The notes: generated by a model from the letters alone, not told the origin. DNA of 64,000 nt from CAVQBJ01 sp963819075 (GCA_963819075.1 CAWFUP010000003.1:186001-250000), one strand, 5' to 3'. Counted from the first letter of the stretch, positions 17,597-26,697 are shown. Translations and numbers: made by a program.

Positions 17597-18553
17597 ATGC
17601 ATCAGCCCGCTCTGACGGGGCGCTTCGCCCCGAGCCCATCGGGGCCGCTGCATGTCGGCAACCTACGCACGGCGCTGCTCGCGTGGCTGTTCGCGCGCTC
17701 GGCCGGGGCGGCGTTCCTCGTACGCATCGAGGACCTCGACGCCGAGCGGTCGCGCCGTGAGCATGAGCTGGCGCAGCTCGCCGACCTCCGCGCGCTCGGC
17801 CTCGACTGGGACGGTGTGCCGGTCCGCCAGTCCGAGCGCGGCGCGCTCTACCGGGACGCGTTCGAGCAGCTGCGTGCCGCCGGGCTCCTGTACCCGTGCT
17901 GGTGCACGCGAGCGGAGATCCGCGAAGCGGTGCGCGCGCCGCACCGCGGCGATGCGCAGCGCGCCTACCCGGGGACGTGTCGCAACCTCGACGCCCAGGC
18001 ACGCCGCGTGCGCGAGCGCGGCTCGCGACCGCCCTCGTGGCGTCTCGACGCCAACGCCCGCGAGATGAGCGTCGTCGACCGCCTCCACGGACCGCTGACG
18101 GCGGTCGTCGACGACTTCATCGTGTGGCGGGGAGACCCAGACCGCGGCGCGGGCTCGGCGTGTGCGTACAACCTGGCGGTGGTCGTCGATGACGCCGAAC
18201 AGGGGGTGGGGGAGGTCGTGCGCGGCGATGACCTCCTTGCCTCGAGCCCCCGCCAGGCGCTGCTGGCGACGCTGCTGGGCCGGCCCGTGCCCGCCTACGC
18301 GCACGTCCCGCTCGTCCTCGGTCGCGACGGGCGTCGCCTGGCCAAGCGCCATGGCGCCGTGACGCTCGGTGAACAGCGCCGGGCCGGTGTGGATGTTGCG
18401 GCGGTCGTGGCATGGATGGGGGCCAGCGCCGGCCTCGCCGAGCCGGGGGAGCGCCTGAGCGCTGACGCGCTGCTCGCGCGCTTCGATCCGGCGCGGCTGA
18501 CGCGCGCGCCGTCGACCTTCGACGGCGCGCCGCTCGCGGCGCCGGCCGCCTGA
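17597..18553 (+). CDS. gluQ: Glutamyl-Q tRNA(Asp) synthetase
   Basis: Paralog of the glutamyl-tRNA synthetase catalytic core that attaches glutamate to the queuosine base of tRNA(Asp). 318 residues, with no anticodon-binding domain. The HIGH-like motif is APSPSGPLHVGN (residues 11-22). The zinc site typical of the family is visible: C101, C103, Y124, C128. The KMSKS equivalent is LAKRHG. ATG 17597 gives the expected GRFAPSPSG N-terminus. The spacing between C103 and Y124 is longer than in E. coli YadB. The role presumes the genome makes or salvages queuosine, which cannot be checked here. Confidence 0.88.
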   Translation: MHQPALTGRFAPSPSGPLHVGNLRTALLAWLFARSAGAAFLVRIEDLDAERSRREHELAQLADLRALGLDWDGVPVRQSERGALYRDAFEQLRAAGLLYPCWCTRAEIREAVRAPHRGDAQRAYPGTCRNLDAQARRVRERGSRPPSWRLDANAREMSVVDRLHGPLTAVVDDFIVWRGDPDRGAGSACAYNLAVVVDDAEQGVGEVVRGDDLLASSPRQALLATLLGRPVPAYAHVPLVLGRDGRRLAKRHGAVTLGEQRRAGVDVAAVVAWMGASAGLAEPGERLSADALLARFDPARLTRAPSTFDGAPLAAPAA

Positions 18554-18586
18554 GCGCTCGCGGCGCCGGTGCCGATCGACGGCCCC

Positions 18587-18976
18587 CTACAGGCCGGCCG
18601 CGGTGCGGGCCGTGGCCACGCTGCCGTAGGTCTGCATGCTGGCGATCCGACCGTTGCGCAGCCGGAACACGAGCGAGACGGGATGGTCGACGGGCCCCTC
18701 TTCACCGCGTGTGCGCAGTGTCGCGAGCACGATCGTGCCGCTCGGCGCCGTGAGCACCTGCGAGGGCATCACGACCGGCGGGTTGGGCAGCTCGTTGAGG
18801 TCGTCAAAGAACGCCTCGGCGCCCTCGAGGCCACAGTACGGGCTCGCCGGCTTGCGCAGATGAGCGAGCAGCGGGGCAAGGACGACGTCGGGCGCCAGCA
18901 GTTCGCGGGCGAGATCGGCGTCCCGCGCGTTAACGGCCGCCATGAAGAGGTTCAGCGTTGAGCGATCGGGTTCCAA
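18587..18976 (-). CDS. SnoaL/NTF2-like protein
   Basis: 129-residue protein of the SnoaL-like (NTF2 fold) superfamily, which holds small binding proteins, cyclases and isomerases. The helix STLNLFMAAVNARD, ELLAPDVV, GLEGAEAFFDDL and the late strand HPVSLVFRLRNGRIAS follow the usual order. An in-frame stop sits three codons upstream, so TTG 18976 is the longest possible start and keeps the first helix; ATG 18943 is the alternative. Substrate unknown. Confidence 0.75.
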   Translation of the reverse strand: MEPDRSTLNLFMAAVNARDADLARELLAPDVVLAPLLAHLRKPASPYCGLEGAEAFFDDLNELPNPPVVMPSQVLTAPSGTIVLATLRTRGEEGPVDHPVSLVFRLRNGRIASMQTYGSVATARTAAGL

Positions 18977-19052
18977 GGCCGGTCAGCGGGTCTCCGGTGG
19001 GGCGGGTAATGAGCGGGTCCCAGACTATCCGCCCGCGCCGGTCGCGAACCGC

Positions 19053-19058
19053 TACCTT
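19053..19058 (+). promoter_or_regulatory. Leaderless-type -10 (TACCTT) for S4 protein
   Basis: TACCTT ends 8 nt before the ATG at 19067; no ribosome-binding site lies between. Confidence 0.5.
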
Positions 19059-19066
19059 CGGGCACG

Positions 19067-19297
19067 ATGCGTGAGATTGCCATTCGCGACGAGACGATCC
19101 GCCTCGGGCAGCTGCTGAAGCTGTGCGGGCTCGTCGATTCCGGCGCTGAGGCCAAGGAGCTGCTGCGCACGGCGGGCGCGCGTGTCAACGGTGAGGCCGA
19201 GACACGGCGGGGGCGCCAGCTCCATCGAGGGGACGTCATCACCGTCGCGGGCGAGCAGATCACGCTCGCCTCGGGGCCGCCGAGCGCCGGTGGCTGA
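19067..19297 (+). CDS. S4-domain RNA-binding protein (YbcJ-like)
   Basis: 76-residue protein that is almost entirely one S4 RNA-binding domain: IRLGQLLKLCGLVDSGAEAK, then a turn, VNGEAETRRGRQLHRGD and a final strand. It matches the stand-alone YbcJ/YaaA-type S4 proteins, probably acting on ribosomal or structured RNA. It is a short single gene between two minus-strand genes. Confidence 0.85.
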   Translation: MREIAIRDETIRLGQLLKLCGLVDSGAEAKELLRTAGARVNGEAETRRGRQLHRGDVITVAGEQITLASGPPSAGG

Positions 19298-19308
19298 CGG
19301 GCGCGCGC

Positions 19309-20223
19309 TCAGTCGTCGCGCGCCGCGTCGGCGAGCAGTCGCTCGAAGTCCGGGCCGTCGAACTCGTCGACGGCGCGACGGTACTTCTCCAGGCCCCATT
19401 CCCAGAAGTCGAACTCGATCGTCGAGACGCCGTCCTGGATCGATGCCCACAGGGTCCAGCCGTACTTTGCCATCAGGGCCCACAGACGCGCGCGGGCCAC
19501 CTTATGCGCGAGAGCGGCTCCCCAGTAGGCGCCGACGAGCTCATCGAGCGCGGTCGCGGGCAGGGCGGACTCGCTCCAGGCGTTTCCGAGCTCGAACGAC
19601 GCCTCGTTGTTGCCGGAGTATTCGTAATCGATGAGGCGCAGGCCGCCGTCGAGCTCGAGCAGGTTCTCGGCCAGCAGGTCGTTGTGACAGGGCACCGTAT
19701 CCTCGGGCTGGGCGCCGAGCGCCTCGCGGATGGCCGCCACATGTCCGCCGAACTCGTCGTAGCGCTCGGGCAGGCGAAAGCCGCGCTCCGCTACGAGGGC
19801 GCGATAGCGCGCCTGGATCGTGAACATGTCGAAGTCGTCGCGGAAGCGCCGCGCGCGGTGCAGCTGTCGGCAGGCGAGGGCGAGCGCGCGCAGGCGCGAC
19901 GGCTCGCGCAGGTCGGCGGTGCTGAGCGTCCGCCCGGGCAGGAACTCGATCACGAGCGTGTTGTGCTCGGGCAGGTAGGCGACGACGGGCGCGCCGACGC
20001 CGGCCTCGGCCGCGCGCAGGGAGTTGACGTACTCGTTCTCGCGATCGATCGCGAGCAGGCCACTGTCGGCATCCCACCGCCGCACGACATAGATCGCCGC
20101 ATCGGTGCGGACCTTGAAGTTGGCGTTGGTCAGCCCGCCCTCGAGGACGGATACGTCGCGAGGGTCGTGCAGCTCGGGCACGAGCGCGAAGACCTCCGCG
20201 AGCGGATGTGCCGCGGCGTCCAA
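19309..20223 (-). CDS. Choline/aminoglycoside kinase-like phosphotransferase
   Basis: 304-residue protein of the protein-kinase-like APH/choline kinase superfamily. The Brenner motif CHNDLLAENLL (H180, D182, N187) and the metal-binding D199 in LIDYEYSGNNEASFELGN are intact. LEGGLTNANFKV is the N-terminal nucleotide loop. The YEYSGNN form is typical of choline/ethanolamine kinases rather than antibiotic kinases, so a small alcohol or phospholipid head group is the likelier substrate. Start is TTG 20223, 22 bp after the pgi stop; no clear alternative exists. Probably cotranscribed with pgi. Confidence 0.82.
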   Translation of the reverse strand: MDAAAHPLAEVFALVPELHDPRDVSVLEGGLTNANFKVRTDAAIYVVRRWDADSGLLAIDRENEYVNSLRAAEAGVGAPVVAYLPEHNTLVIEFLPGRTLSTADLREPSRLRALALACRQLHRARRFRDDFDMFTIQARYRALVAERGFRLPERYDEFGGHVAAIREALGAQPEDTVPCHNDLLAENLLELDGGLRLIDYEYSGNNEASFELGNAWSESALPATALDELVGAYWGAALAHKVARARLWALMAKYGWTLWASIQDGVSTIEFDFWEWGLEKYRRAVDEFDGPDFERLLADAARDD

Positions 20224-20245
20224 CGGTGTCGGGGCGGTCGCCGCC

Positions 20246-21877
20246 TCAGCCGCTCCGGTAGCGGCGGATGAGGGCGGTGGTGGAGCTGTCGTGGCGCAGG
20301 GGCGGCTCTTCGTCGGCCATCAGCTCGTCGGCGATCCGCCGGGCGAGGACCTTGCCGAGCTCCACGCCCCACTGATCGAAGCTGTTGATCGACCACACCG
20401 TGCCCTGTGTGAACACGCTGTGCTCGTACAGCGCGACGAGCACGCCGAGCGTGCGCGGATCGAGCCGCTCGGCGAGGATCGTGTTACTCGGACGGTTGCC
20501 GGCGAACGTGCGATGCGGGACGAGCCACTCCGGCGTGCCCTCCTCGCGCACCTCGTCCGGGGTTCGGCCAAACGCGAGGGCTTCGCTCTGGGCGAACACG
20601 TTGGCCATCAGCAGTTCGTGGTGGTCGCCGAGCACATTGAGCGCGTGGCGGAAGCCGATGAAATCGCACGGGATCAGGTGCGTTCCCTGGTGGATGAGCT
20701 GGTAGAAGGAGTGCTGTCCGTTCGTGCCGGGCTCGCCCCACACCACGGGGCCGGTGGCCGCCTGCACCGGCTCGCCGGCAAGCGTCACCGACTTGCCGTT
20801 CGACTCCATTGTCAGCTGCTGCAGGTAGGCCGGGAAGCGCTTGAGGTACTGCTCGTAGGGCAGCACGGCGAGCGTCTCGGCGCCGAAGAAGTCCGCGTAC
20901 CAGACGGTGAGGAGCCCGAGGAGCACCGGCAGGTTGGCGTGCAGCGGCGCGGTGCGGAAGTGCTCGTCGATCGCGTGGAAGCCGGCGAGCATCTCCCGGA
21001 AGCGGTCGGCGCCGATCGCGACCATCGTGGACAACCCGATCGCCGAGTCCATCGAGTAGCGCCCGCCGACCCAGTCCCAGAACCCGAACATGTTCGCCGT
21101 ATCGATGCCGAAGGCGCTCACCTGCTCGGCGTTCGTCGACACCGCGACGAAGTGCCGGGCGACCGCGGCGTCGTCGTGCAGCGCACCGAGCAGCCAGTCG
21201 CGTGCCGTGCGCGCGTTGGTCATCGTCTCGAGCGTCGTGAACGTCTTCGAGCACACGATGAACAGCGTCTCCTCTGGATCGAGGTCACGTGTCGCCTCGG
21301 CGAAATCGGTTCCGTCCACGTTCGAGACGAAGCGGAACGTGAGCGCGCGGTCGCTGTAGGAGCGCAGCGCCTCATAGGCCATGACAGGGCCGAGGTCCGA
21401 CCCGCCGATCCCGATGTTCACGAGGTTGCGAATCCGCCGGCCCGTGTGTCCGGTCCACTCGCCGCTGCGCACCTGCCCGGCGAAGCGCTCCATGCGGTCG
21501 AGCACCTCGTGCACGTCGGCCGCGACGTCGTGGCCGTCGACGATCAACGACGTGCCGCGCGGCACGCGCAGCGCGACGTGGAGCACGGCACGATCCTCGG
21601 TGACGTTGATGTGCTCGCCGGCGAACATCGCGGCGATGCGATCCTGCAGGCCCGACTCCTCGGCCAGCGCCACGAGCAGACGCATCGTCTCGTCGGTGAC
21701 GCGGTTCTTGGAGTAGTCGAGATACAGGCCCTCGGCCTCGAGCGTGAGGCGCTCTCCGCGGAGCGGGTCGCCGGCGAACAGGTCCCGAAGGTGAGCGTCG
21801 CGCAACTGCTCGTAGTGCTCCTGGAGTGCTCGCCAGGCCGGTCGTTGCACGAGTGGAGCGGGGGAAGTCAGCGCCAT
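20246..21877 (-). CDS. pgi: Glucose-6-phosphate isomerase
   Basis: Interconverts glucose-6-phosphate and fructose-6-phosphate in glycolysis/gluconeogenesis. 543 residues, full length. Landmarks are NIGIGGSDLGPVMAYEAL, the conserved FGFWDWVGGRYSMDSAIG block and the C-terminal GQHSFYQLIHQGTHLIPCDF block with its catalytic His. ATG 21877 is preceded by GAGGAGA at a good distance. Convergent with nothing; a very long open frame on the opposite strand here is only a composition effect. Confidence 0.97.
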   Translation of the reverse strand: MALTSPAPLVQRPAWRALQEHYEQLRDAHLRDLFAGDPLRGERLTLEAEGLYLDYSKNRVTDETMRLLVALAEESGLQDRIAAMFAGEHINVTEDRAVLHVALRVPRGTSLIVDGHDVAADVHEVLDRMERFAGQVRSGEWTGHTGRRIRNLVNIGIGGSDLGPVMAYEALRSYSDRALTFRFVSNVDGTDFAEATRDLDPEETLFIVCSKTFTTLETMTNARTARDWLLGALHDDAAVARHFVAVSTNAEQVSAFGIDTANMFGFWDWVGGRYSMDSAIGLSTMVAIGADRFREMLAGFHAIDEHFRTAPLHANLPVLLGLLTVWYADFFGAETLAVLPYEQYLKRFPAYLQQLTMESNGKSVTLAGEPVQAATGPVVWGEPGTNGQHSFYQLIHQGTHLIPCDFIGFRHALNVLGDHHELLMANVFAQSEALAFGRTPDEVREEGTPEWLVPHRTFAGNRPSNTILAERLDPRTLGVLVALYEHSVFTQGTVWSINSFDQWGVELGKVLARRIADELMADEEPPLRHDSSTTALIRRYRSG

Positions 21878-21950
21878 CAGCGGTCTCCTCGGACGGGCGA
21901 TGTGGGCGATGAGCTACGCGCGCATCGTAGACCCCGCGGCGCGCCCGGCG

Positions 21951-22220
21951 TTACTCGAGATTCTCGAGGATCTCGTTCGCCGCCGACCACTCGGCTGGTG
22001 GGACGACGAGGTAGATGTCTCCGCGGCCGAAGCGGTCGAGCGGATGGTCGGCGACGCACGCCGCCGAGAGGTTGCTCGCGCGCAGCTGATCGCGCCATGC
22101 GACGGCCGTCTTGGTGTCTTCGAACGTCGAGACCGTCTCCCAGTCGTGAAACCGCGGGTCGCCGATCGCGATGTCCGGCTCACGAGCGGTCCGCGAGGCG
22201 AGAAAGCGCGGAAGGCCCAT
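21951..22220 (-). CDS. DUF2007-like small protein
   Basis: 89 residues. The pattern STFEDTKTAVAWRDQLRASN, a short strand, then DIYLVVPPAEWSAANEILENL resembles the 'putative signal transducing protein' DUF2007 fold: a ferredoxin-like unit with a long first helix and a C-terminal EIL helix. The ATG lies 8 nt after the PBP stop on the same strand, so it is probably translated by reinitiation. Role unknown. Confidence 0.6.
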   Translation of the reverse strand: MGLPRFLASRTAREPDIAIGDPRFHDWETVSTFEDTKTAVAWRDQLRASNLSAACVADHPLDRFGRGDIYLVVPPAEWSAANEILENLE

Positions 22221-22228
22221 CGCTGCGC

Positions 22229-24694
22229 TCAGCCGCTCGGCGCCACGTTGCCCCCGACGGGCGCACCGGCCCCGCCCGTGCCGCCGCCGCCAGTGCCACC
22301 GCCACCACCAGTGCCGCCACCGCCCGCGCCGCCGCCACCGCCCGTGCCGCCGCCGCCCGCGCCGCCGCCACCGCCGGCGTTGCCACCGCCGCCGCCACCG
22401 GCGTTACCGCCGCCGCCAGTGCCACCGCCGCCACCGGCGTTGCCACCGCCGCCCGCGCCGCCGCCACCGCCCGCGTTGCCACCGCCGTTACCGCCGCCGC
22501 CAGTGCTACCGCCGCCACCGGCGTTGCCACCGCCGGCGTTGCCGCCGCCACCGCCGCCCGAACCGCCGCCGCCGGTCCCGCTGTTACCGCCGCCGCCGCC
22601 GTTCCCGCCCGAGCCAGACTTGTGGTGTGGCTTCTTCGGCGTCGGAGCGGGCGCGGGCGCGGGCGTCGGCGCGTTGAGCGGGTTCGACGTCGACGCCGAG
22701 CCCGTCCCGCTCTGATACCTGCCGTAGAACGGCGAGTACTGGATCTGCTGCGTCGCCGCGGGGAACGGCACGCAGTTGCCGCCGACCACCGTGGACATGT
22801 AGTCGTGCCAGATCTGGGCCGGGATGGCGCCGCCCTGCTGGGGTGCCCCGTGGACGTCGGTCATCGAGATCTCCTGGTTGGGGTAGCCCATCCAGACGAC
22901 CGTGGAATAGTTCGGCGTGTACCCGTCGAGCCAAGCGTCGTACAGGTTGCTCGTCGTGCCCGTCTTGGCTGCCGTCGGGCACCCGATTGCCGACCGCACG
23001 GCGGTGCCGCTCTGCACGTTCTCCTCGAGGATCTTCGTCTCCTCGGCGGTGATGGCGTCGCTGATCACCTTGACGCGGTGGGGCACGCCCCAGTGGTTGT
23101 CGACGTGGCCGCCGGGGAACACCACCTTCAGGATCCCCGTCTGGCGGTTGCGATACCCGCCGTCGGCGAGCGTGGCATACACGTTCGCCATCTCCAGCGG
23201 CGTCACGCCGTACTTCAGACCACCGAGCGCCTCGGCCGGGTTGCTGTAGAGATGCGTGACGACGCCGAGGCGATAAGCCATGTTCGTGACGCTCTGCTCG
23301 CCCATGTCGGCGGCGAGCTGCGCGTACACGGTGTTATCCGAGGCGAGAGTCGCCTGCGTGAGGCTGATCGACTTGTTGAGCGACGTGCCCTCGAACGTCT
23401 TCACCTCGTACGTCGGATAGCCGGGCAGCCAGCCCGCTTGGAGCGTGTGCGACAGGAAGTACGTCGTGTCCGGGTCGATGCCGTGCTCGAGCGCGTCGGC
23501 GAGGTCGATCGCCTTCATCGTCGATCCCGGCTGACGCTGGGCGTCGGCCGCGAAGTTGTATTGCGACGTGCCGGCGGACTGAGCCATGGCGAGGATGTGA
23601 CCGTTGCGCGGGTCCTCGGTGACGACCGCCGCGGCCGGGTCACCGGGCAGGCCGAGCTCGGTGGCGATCGCCTGCCGCGCGAGATCCTGGTAGTGGAGGT
23701 TGATCGTCGTGTACACGCGCAGACCGCCCTGCTCAACGGTGTTGACGCCATAGGTGTTGATCAGCTGCTGCGTGACGTAATCGAAGAAGTAGCTCTCGCG
23801 GTGCTGCTCGTAGTAGTTGCTGTGGTGCACGTCGAGCGGCGACGCGATCGCCGCCTGCGCCTGCGCCTGCGTGATGTAGTGCAACTGCCCCATCTTCGCG
23901 AGCACCTCGTTGCGGCGGGCGGTGGCGGCGGCAGGGTAGAGGAACGGGTTGTACTCGGACGGCGCCTGCGGGAGCCCGGCGAGCAGCGCGCACTGCTCGA
24001 GCGTCAGCTGGGCGACCGTCGTGTTGAAGAACACGCGCGCCGCCGCGGCCACGCCGATCGCGTTCTGGCCGCCGACGGTGCCGTAGGGGACGCTGTTGAG
24101 GTACTTGGAGAGGATGTACTGCTTGCTGTATTTCTTCGCGAGCCGGTCCGCCTCGACCGCCTCGATGATCTTGCGACGCAGCGTATCCTCGGTGCGCTCG
24201 CTCGCCGGCAGATAGATGTTGCGCACGAGCTGCATGGCGATCGTCGAGCCGCCCTGCAGGGGCTGTCCGGCGAGCGCGTCCTTCACCGCCGAGCGAATGA
24301 TGCCCTGGACGTCGACGCCGCCGTGCTGCCAGAAGCGCTGGTCCTCGATCGCCACCGTCGCGTTCTTGAGGTTGGCCGGGATGTTCTCGTAGGCGATCGG
24401 CGAGCGCAGGACGTCCGACTGGATGTAGCCGAGCGGCGTGCCGTCGGAGGCGAAGACCTCAGAGTTGCCCCCGGGCACGATGGCCTTCAGCTGATCGAGC
24501 GGCGGCGCCTCGTTGGCGTAGTGCACGACGTACGCCGTGCCGACGCCGGCCGCGGTGAGGGCGGCGACGCCCACCACCGCGAGGAAGATGAGGACATAGC
24601 GACCGGCGTTCCCGTGGGATCGCCGTCGCCGTCGCTGTCGTGCCAGTCGTGACATGGGTCGATGCGGCGCGCCATCGAGGGGCCGGCCAGCCAC
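22229..24694 (-). CDS. Class A penicillin-binding protein with Gly-rich tail
   Basis: Bifunctional peptidoglycan synthase (PBP1A/PonA type). From the upstream ATG it has 821 residues; an in-frame ATG at 24655 is equally likely as start. Basic cytoplasmic head, transmembrane helix near 33-56, GT51 glycosyltransferase with catalytic E117 in IEDQRFWQHGGVD, then a transpeptidase domain with S391-T-M-K394, SDN at 452-454 and KTGT at 577-580. All active-site motifs are intact. From about residue 690 the protein becomes a tail of roughly 130 residues made almost only of Gly with Asn, Ala, Ser and Thr. Such a long Gly tail is odd for a PBP. Confidence 0.95.
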   Translation of the reverse strand: MAGRPLDGAPHRPMSRLARQRRRRRSHGNAGRYVLIFLAVVGVAALTAAGVGTAYVVHYANEAPPLDQLKAIVPGGNSEVFASDGTPLGYIQSDVLRSPIAYENIPANLKNATVAIEDQRFWQHGGVDVQGIIRSAVKDALAGQPLQGGSTIAMQLVRNIYLPASERTEDTLRRKIIEAVEADRLAKKYSKQYILSKYLNSVPYGTVGGQNAIGVAAAARVFFNTTVAQLTLEQCALLAGLPQAPSEYNPFLYPAAATARRNEVLAKMGQLHYITQAQAQAAIASPLDVHHSNYYEQHRESYFFDYVTQQLINTYGVNTVEQGGLRVYTTINLHYQDLARQAIATELGLPGDPAAAVVTEDPRNGHILAMAQSAGTSQYNFAADAQRQPGSTMKAIDLADALEHGIDPDTTYFLSHTLQAGWLPGYPTYEVKTFEGTSLNKSISLTQATLASDNTVYAQLAADMGEQSVTNMAYRLGVVTHLYSNPAEALGGLKYGVTPLEMANVYATLADGGYRNRQTGILKVVFPGGHVDNHWGVPHRVKVISDAITAEETKILEENVQSGTAVRSAIGCPTAAKTGTTSNLYDAWLDGYTPNYSTVVWMGYPNQEISMTDVHGAPQQGGAIPAQIWHDYMSTVVGGNCVPFPAATQQIQYSPFYGRYQSGTGSASTSNPLNAPTPAPAPAPTPKKPHHKSGSGGNGGGGGNSGTGGGGSGGGGGGNAGGGNAGGGGSTGGGGNGGGNAGGGGGAGGGGNAGGGGGTGGGGNAGGGGGGNAGGGGGAGGGGTGGGGGAGGGGTGGGGGTGGGGTGGAGAPVGGNVAPSG
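22250..22615 (-). repeat. Low-complexity (GGGGX)n coding repeat
   Basis: In-frame repeats of GGN-rich codons encode blocks such as GGGGTGG, GGGGNAGG and GGGGSTGG in the tail of the PBP. The units vary in length (5-8 residues), pointing to slippage or unequal recombination. It is likely to be length-variable between strains and hard to assemble. Confidence 0.85.
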
Positions 24695-24751
24695 ATTGTG
24701 GCAGCGTCGGCGCCCAAGACCCGAACCGTGCAGCGCGGCGCCCGCGCGCGG

Positions 24752-25744
24752 CTAGGCGTCGCCGGGCACGTCGAGCACGACCTTGCCGGTCGCACGGCGC
24801 TCGTCGATGAGCTTCAGCGCCTCGGCCGCCCGGGCGAGCGGGAAGCGCGCGCCGACGATCGGGGCGACGAACCCGTCGCGCACCATCGCGTCGAGGGCCG
24901 CGCCGATCTCCCGGTTGAGCTCGGGCTTGCCCATCACGTACGCGCCCCATCCCGCCCCGACGACGTCGAGGTTGCGCAGGAGCAGGCGGTTGACCTTCAC
25001 CTCGGGGATCGACCCGCCGGTGAAGCCGACCACGACGAGCCGGCCATTCTCGGCGAGGGCGCGCAGGCTGTCCAGGAAGCGGTCGCCCCCGACCGGGTCC
25101 AGCACGATGTCCACGCCGCCGCCCGAGAGCTCCTGGACCTGCTCTCGCCAAGGCCCGTCGGCGCGAACGACCTCATCGGCGCCCGCTTCCCGGGCGACAC
25201 GCTCCTTCTCATCGCTCGACACAACGGCGATCGTGCGGGCCCCGAGCGCACGTGCGACCTGCAGCGCGGCCGTGCCCACCCCACCGGCCGCGCCGTGGAC
25301 GAGCACCTGCTCTCCGGCCTGCAGGCGGGCGCGAAGCTTGAGCGCGAAATACGCGGTGTGGTAGTTGAGCAGTAGGGCGGCGCCCTGTGCGAGGTCGAGT
25401 TGCTCGGGGAGCGGGAAGGTCAGAAAGGCCGGCGCCACCGCGCGCTCGGCCAGCCCACCGAGCACGGTGAAGGCGGCCACGCGGTCGCCCACCTGTAGGT
25501 CCGAGTCGGCGGGCGCCTCGGCAACGGTCCCCGCGACCTCGGCGCCCGGGATGAACGGCAGCTCGGGCTTGAGCTGGTACAGCCCGCGGGTCTGAAGCAC
25601 TTCTGGGAACGAGACGCCGGCGGCGGCCACGTCGATGAGCACGCCCGAGCCGGGCGTGAGCATGTGGCTCGCCTCGGGCTCGGGCACCTCGACGACCGAG
25701 ACCGCGTCGGGGCCCGACAACTCGGAGATCTGGAGCGCGCGCAT
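24752..25744 (-). CDS. Zinc-independent quinone oxidoreductase (MDR family)
   Basis: 330-residue medium-chain dehydrogenase/reductase of the QOR/zeta-crystallin group, a NADPH-dependent reductase of quinones or enones. The GroES-like N-terminal half has no zinc cysteine cluster. The Rossmann glycine motif is VHGAAGGVGTAALQVAR, followed by DVVLDPVGG-like IVLDPVGGD. Full length. TAGGGT lies 6 nt before the ATG; divergent from the rhomboid gene. Confidence 0.88.
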   Translation of the reverse strand: MRALQISELSGPDAVSVVEVPEPEASHMLTPGSGVLIDVAAAGVSFPEVLQTRGLYQLKPELPFIPGAEVAGTVAEAPADSDLQVGDRVAAFTVLGGLAERAVAPAFLTFPLPEQLDLAQGAALLLNYHTAYFALKLRARLQAGEQVLVHGAAGGVGTAALQVARALGARTIAVVSSDEKERVAREAGADEVVRADGPWREQVQELSGGGVDIVLDPVGGDRFLDSLRALAENGRLVVVGFTGGSIPEVKVNRLLLRNLDVVGAGWGAYVMGKPELNREIGAALDAMVRDGFVAPIVGARFPLARAAEALKLIDERRATGKVVLDVPGDA

Positions 25745-25750
25745 TCGTGC

Positions 25751-25756
25751 ACCCTA
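25751..25756 (-). promoter_or_regulatory. Leaderless-type -10 (TAGGGT) for quinone oxidoreductase
   Basis: TAGGGT on the minus strand ends 6 nt before the ATG at 25744; no ribosome-binding site lies between. Confidence 0.5.
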
Positions 25757-25786
25757 ACGAGAGCGGCGATCCGCCATCCTGTACTC

Positions 25787-26404
25787 ATGGACGGGACGAC
25801 CTCACCAACTCGGGAGCGCTGGCTGCACGGGGCGCAGGTGGTGCTCGGGCTGCTCGCCGTGATGTGGGCGGTTCAGGTGGTCAACGCCATCGACGGCTAC
25901 GGGCTCGACAGCGACGGCATCGTTCCGCGCCAGGTGTCCGGGTTGCGCGGCGTGATCTTCGCGCCGTTCCTACACGCCAGCTGGGCGCACATCATCGGCA
26001 ACACGATCCCGTTCGTCGCGCTCGGAGCGATGATCGCCTTCGCCGGACCGGGGCGGGTACTGGCCGTCACGGCGATCGTGGCGCTCGTCGCCGGTCTCGG
26101 CACGTGGCTGACGTCCCCCTCGCACAGTGACACGGTCGGGGCGAGCGGCATCGTGTTCGGCTACGCCGGCTACCTGGTGACGCGTGGCCTCTTCAACCGC
26201 CGGCTGACCGAGATCGCCCTCGGCGTGTTCGTCGCCGTGCTCTTCGGCGGAGCGCTGCTGGCGAGCCTCGTCCCGCACACCGGAGTGTCGTGGGAGGACC
26301 ATGCTTTCGGGGCGCTCGGAGGGGTGCTGGCGGCCCGCTTCCTCGGGCCCGATCCGAACAGTGCGCCATCGTCGCCGATCCCGCCTGCAGGAGCGCTAAC
26401 GTGA
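25787..26404 (+). CDS. Rhomboid-family intramembrane serine protease
   Basis: 205-residue polytopic membrane protein with the rhomboid catalytic set: HASWAHIIGN (H63, H68, N72), nucleophile S120 in GASG, and H172 in DHAFGALGG. About six membrane helices, no extra soluble domain. It would cleave transmembrane substrates near the outer membrane face; substrate unknown. ATG 25787 is the natural start after a 42-bp divergent gap. A 93-residue gene follows after 4 bp. Confidence 0.92.
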   Translation: MDGTTSPTRERWLHGAQVVLGLLAVMWAVQVVNAIDGYGLDSDGIVPRQVSGLRGVIFAPFLHASWAHIIGNTIPFVALGAMIAFAGPGRVLAVTAIVALVAGLGTWLTSPSHSDTVGASGIVFGYAGYLVTRGLFNRRLTEIALGVFVAVLFGGALLASLVPHTGVSWEDHAFGALGGVLAARFLGPDPNSAPSSPIPPAGALT

Positions 26405-26408
26405 AGGC

Positions 26409-26690
26409 ATGGCAGCCGAAGCAATGACGACGCGGGGGGCGCATTACACCGCCCTCGTCGAGGAATTGAATCGTCATGGTGCGTCGAAGCTGCACCCGGG
26501 CGAACGCGAACGGATCCTCGAGGCCGCGGATGCGCTGCTGTTCGGGGAACCGGGCAGCGAGGAGCGACTGCGGGCGGCCGCCGAGGTGATCGAGGCCCTG
26601 GAGACGAGCGGACGCTGGTCGGCGGAGAGCTGCGACCAGCTGCGCGAGCACCTCTACGGCTGCGACGATCCCGGCCGCGCCGAGCGCTGA
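26409..26690 (+). CDS. Small conserved-looking helical protein
   Basis: 93 residues, no family recognised. Predicted all-helical and acidic: YTALVEELNRHG, PGERERILEAADALLFG, ERLRAAAEVIEALETSG, CDQLREHLYGC. It starts 4 bp after the rhomboid stop, so it is probably translated from the same message. The pattern might be a small regulatory or adaptor protein; no claim beyond that. Confidence 0.68.
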   Translation: MAAEAMTTRGAHYTALVEELNRHGASKLHPGERERILEAADALLFGEPGSEERLRAAAEVIEALETSGRWSAESCDQLREHLYGCDDPGRAER

Positions 26691-26697
26691 ACCGAGC

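Noticed and set aside
22250..22615. Repeat array that could suggest a CRISPR or tandem satellite
   Set aside because: The repeats are short, irregular GGN codons in frame with the PBP; there are no conserved spacers or cas genes.
20105..24652. Very long plus-strand open frame (about 1515 codons) antisense to kinase, pgi, DUF2007-like and PBP genes
   Set aside because: It runs across four convincing genes on the other strand, is dominated by Arg/Val/Glu/His codons produced by complementing high-GC coding DNA, and shows no domain.
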